Assembly: GCA_964407925.1 (NCBI GenBank)
Contig: CAYOXM010000026.1
Coordinates: 1-14,427, forward strand
Length of the DNA: 14,427 nucleotides
Direction: 5' to 3'
DNA from: CAYOXM01 sp964407925
GTDB taxonomy: Bacteria > Patescibacteriota > Patescibacteriia > SG8-24
The translations under genes were made by a program, and so were the position numbers. This document shows positions 13,382 through 14,427 of this stretch, one piece after another. Within the stretch, counting starts at the first letter, position 1, and each line of letters starts with the position of its first letter. The notes beneath the pieces were generated by a model. That model was given only the letters and a program-made list of their open reading frames with translations. It made no database searches and was not told the origin of the DNA.

Positions 13382-13400
13382 CGTCTTACCGCGCCGAAAA

Positions 13401-13431
13401 CGAAAAGCCGTCCCGTCGGGGCGGCTTTTCG
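13401..13431 (-). terminator. Terminator at the end of the ATP synthase operon
   Basis: CGAAAAGCCG and CGGCTTTTCG form a perfect 10-bp stem that extends inward by four more pairs to a 3-nt loop. T-runs follow on the minus strand (TTTTCGTTTT). It lies 7 nt after the atpC stop. Its symmetry could let it work in both directions. Confidence 0.8.
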
Positions 13432-13438
13432 CGCTTCG

Positions 13439-13894
13439 TCATTGCTTCGCGGCGCCGGACGCGATGCCTCCGCGTCGCGAGCCGCGATGCCGTTGCACCA
13501 CCTTGATGCGGGCGAGTTCGCGCTCGAGCGCGGCGACGGCGGAGACGGACGAGATGTCCTCGGCGTGCCGCTTTTCGGAAAGCAGCTTTTGCGCGCGTTC
13601 CTTCGCTTCCTCGATCTTTTTGAGGTCGAGCTCCTCGGCGCGTTCCGCGGTGTCCGCGAGCACGATGAGCCGGTCGCCCTGCTGGAATTCGATGAAACCC
13701 CCCGAGACGGCGAGATATTCCTCGTCGTTCCCCTTCCGCACGGTGAGCACGCCCGGCGCGAGATTCGCGACGAGCGGGATGTGCCCGGGGAGCACGGTAA
13801 TCTCCCCTTCCTGCGTCGGGATGGTAATCGAATCGTACGCCGTCTTCAGGACGACACGCTCGGGGGTGGTGAGTTCGAATTGGATGGGGTTCAT
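13439..13894 (-). CDS. atpC: ATP synthase epsilon subunit
   Basis: The epsilon subunit links the gamma shaft to the c-ring in F1Fo ATP synthase and can inhibit ATP hydrolysis. Residues 1-85 match the N-terminal beta-sandwich: MNPIQFELTTPERVV, ITIPTQEGEITVLPGHIPLVANLAPG and the LAVSGGFIEF strand. A two-helix C-terminal region (about 86-130) with AERAEELDLKKIEEAKERA follows. The basic Gly/Arg tail, HRGSRRGGIASGAAKQ, makes it somewhat longer (151) than the usual 130-140 residues. The ATG at 13892-13894 gives the standard N-terminus. There is no Shine-Dalgarno; the upstream 80 bp hold an unusual hairpin. It follows atpD, the usual end of the atp operon. Confidence 0.95.
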   Translation of the reverse strand: MNPIQFELTTPERVVLKTAYDSITIPTQEGEITVLPGHIPLVANLAPGVLTVRKGNDEEYLAVSGGFIEFQQGDRLIVLADTAERAEELDLKKIEEAKERAQKLLSEKRHAEDISSVSAVAALERELARIKVVQRHRGSRRGGIASGAAKQ

Positions 13895-13901
13895 CGTGGA
13901 C

Positions 13902-13973
13902 AGGTTCAGAGGTTAGAGAGGTTCAAAGGTCAGAAGCGACTCGCTCTGACCTTTGAGGCTTTGAAGCCCTAAC
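13902..13973 (-). repeat. Strong hairpin and short imperfect repeats between atpD and atpC
   Basis: TCAAAGGTCAGA (13923-13934) and its exact complement (13945-13956) form a perfect 12-bp stem with a short structured loop. Outside it GGTTAG and CTAACC can pair as a second, outer stem. Next to it, on the plus strand from about 13902, four imperfect copies of an AGGTTCAGA-like unit follow each other. No T-run follows on the minus strand. Composition is clearly less GC-rich than the flanking genes. Confidence 0.65.
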
Positions 13974-13974
13974 C

Positions 13975-14427
13975 TTACGCCGCCGCTTCGTCGATGCCGC
14001 CCTTCATGTAGAACGCCTGTTCGGGCTTGTCGTCGTGAAGGCCTTCGAGGATTTCCTTGAAGCCGCGGATGGTCTCCTTGAGCGGGACGTACTTGCCGCC
14101 GACGCCGGTGAACGTCTCGGCGACGAAGAACGGCTGGGAGAGGAATTTCTGAATTTTGCGCGCGCGGGACACGGTCTGGCGGTCCTCCGCGGAGAGTTCC
14201 TCCATGCCGAGGATGGCGATGATGTCCTGGAGGTCCTTGTACCGCTGGAGCACGCGCTGGACGCCGCGGGCGACGTCGTAATGCTCCTGGCCGACGACGT
14301 TCGGGTCGAGCATCGTGGAGCTCGAGTCGAGCGGGTCGACGGCCGGGTAGATGCCGAGTTCCGCGAGCGAACGCGCGAGCACGACGGTCGAGTCGAGGTG
14401 GCCGAAGGTGGTCGCCGGGGCCGGGTC
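13975..14427 (-). CDS. atpD: ATP synthase beta subunit, C-terminal part
   Basis: The visible 150 residues are the end of the catalytic beta subunit of F1; the gene begins beyond the right edge. Hallmarks are DPAPATTFGHLDSTVVLAR (a nucleotide-site loop), IYPAVDPLDSSSTMLDP, VGQEHYDVARGVQ, the DELSEED-like loop here written MEELSAEDRQTVSRARK, FLSQPFFVAE and PEQAFYMKGGIDEA. All are close to consensus, so the subunit looks functional. The Walker motifs lie outside the window. It ends with TAA at 13975-13977 and is followed after 80 bp by atpC. Confidence 0.97.
   Translation of the reverse strand, partial: DPAPATTFGHLDSTVVLARSLAELGIYPAVDPLDSSSTMLDPNVVGQEHYDVARGVQRVLQRYKDLQDIIAILGMEELSAEDRQTVSRARKIQKFLSQPFFVAETFTGVGGKYVPLKETIRGFKEILEGLHDDKPEQAFYMKGGIDEAAA

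Noticed and set aside
1..14427. CRISPR array, insertion sequence, tRNA or rRNA gene
   Set aside because: No regularly spaced repeats, no transposase frame with flanking inverted repeats, and no recognisable tRNA or rRNA sequence were seen.

Overview
This is a GC-rich bacterial window (roughly 60-65 % GC by eye). Almost all genes lie on the minus strand; one short gene is on the plus strand. TGA ends many genes and is not read through (lysS, mrdA, mreC, mreD, uvrD), so the standard bacterial code applies. The gene set, the compact layout, the divergent small proteins and the short DUF721/DciA-like protein suggest a high-GC member of the Patescibacteria (Candidate Phyla Radiation), probably a metagenome-assembled genome. 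The 100-N scaffold gap inside the uvrD gene fits this. The lineage is an inference from gene content; no marker gene was placed phylogenetically.

Layout, following the minus strand from the right edge. (1) 13975-14427 and 13439-13894: the end of the F1Fo ATP synthase operon, atpD (C-terminal part only) and atpC. They are separated by an 80-bp spacer with an unusually strong hairpin and short imperfect repeats, and atpC is followed by a terminator. (2) 11266-13312: three single-gene units, each with its own terminator and a candidate promoter: a YunG-like protein, a carbonic-anhydrase-like protein with an apparently degenerate second domain, and a small PD-(D/E)XK nuclease-like protein. (3) 10829-11170 (plus strand): an orphan response-regulator receiver domain with a terminator. 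It is divergent from (4) 8001-10760, a UvrD-type helicase fused to an iron-sulfur RecB-like nuclease and interrupted by the gap at 9669-9768. The shared promoter region holds a perfect 14-bp palindrome. uvrD is followed by a DciA/DUF721-like gene and a four-helix membrane protein that overlap by ATGA and end at a terminator. (5) 2791-7186: the cell-shape operon mreB-mreC-mreD-mrdA. (6) 189-2711: greA-lysS plus an unrecognised 171-residue protein, ended by a terminator. (7) 1-53: the first 17 codons of serS.

The genes cover energy (ATP synthase), rod-shape wall synthesis (MreBCD/PBP2), transcript elongation (GreA), tRNA charging (LysRS, SerRS) and DNA repair or replication (UvrD-nuclease, DciA-like). 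Several promoters can be read directly as TTGnnn, then exactly 17 bp, then TAnnnT-like hexamers. I found no tRNA or rRNA gene, no CRISPR array, no insertion sequence and no clear new multi-gene system. The most unusual items are the uvrD/receiver palindrome, the atpD-atpC spacer, the two-domain carbonic-anhydrase-like protein, and the under-sized gap in uvrD.
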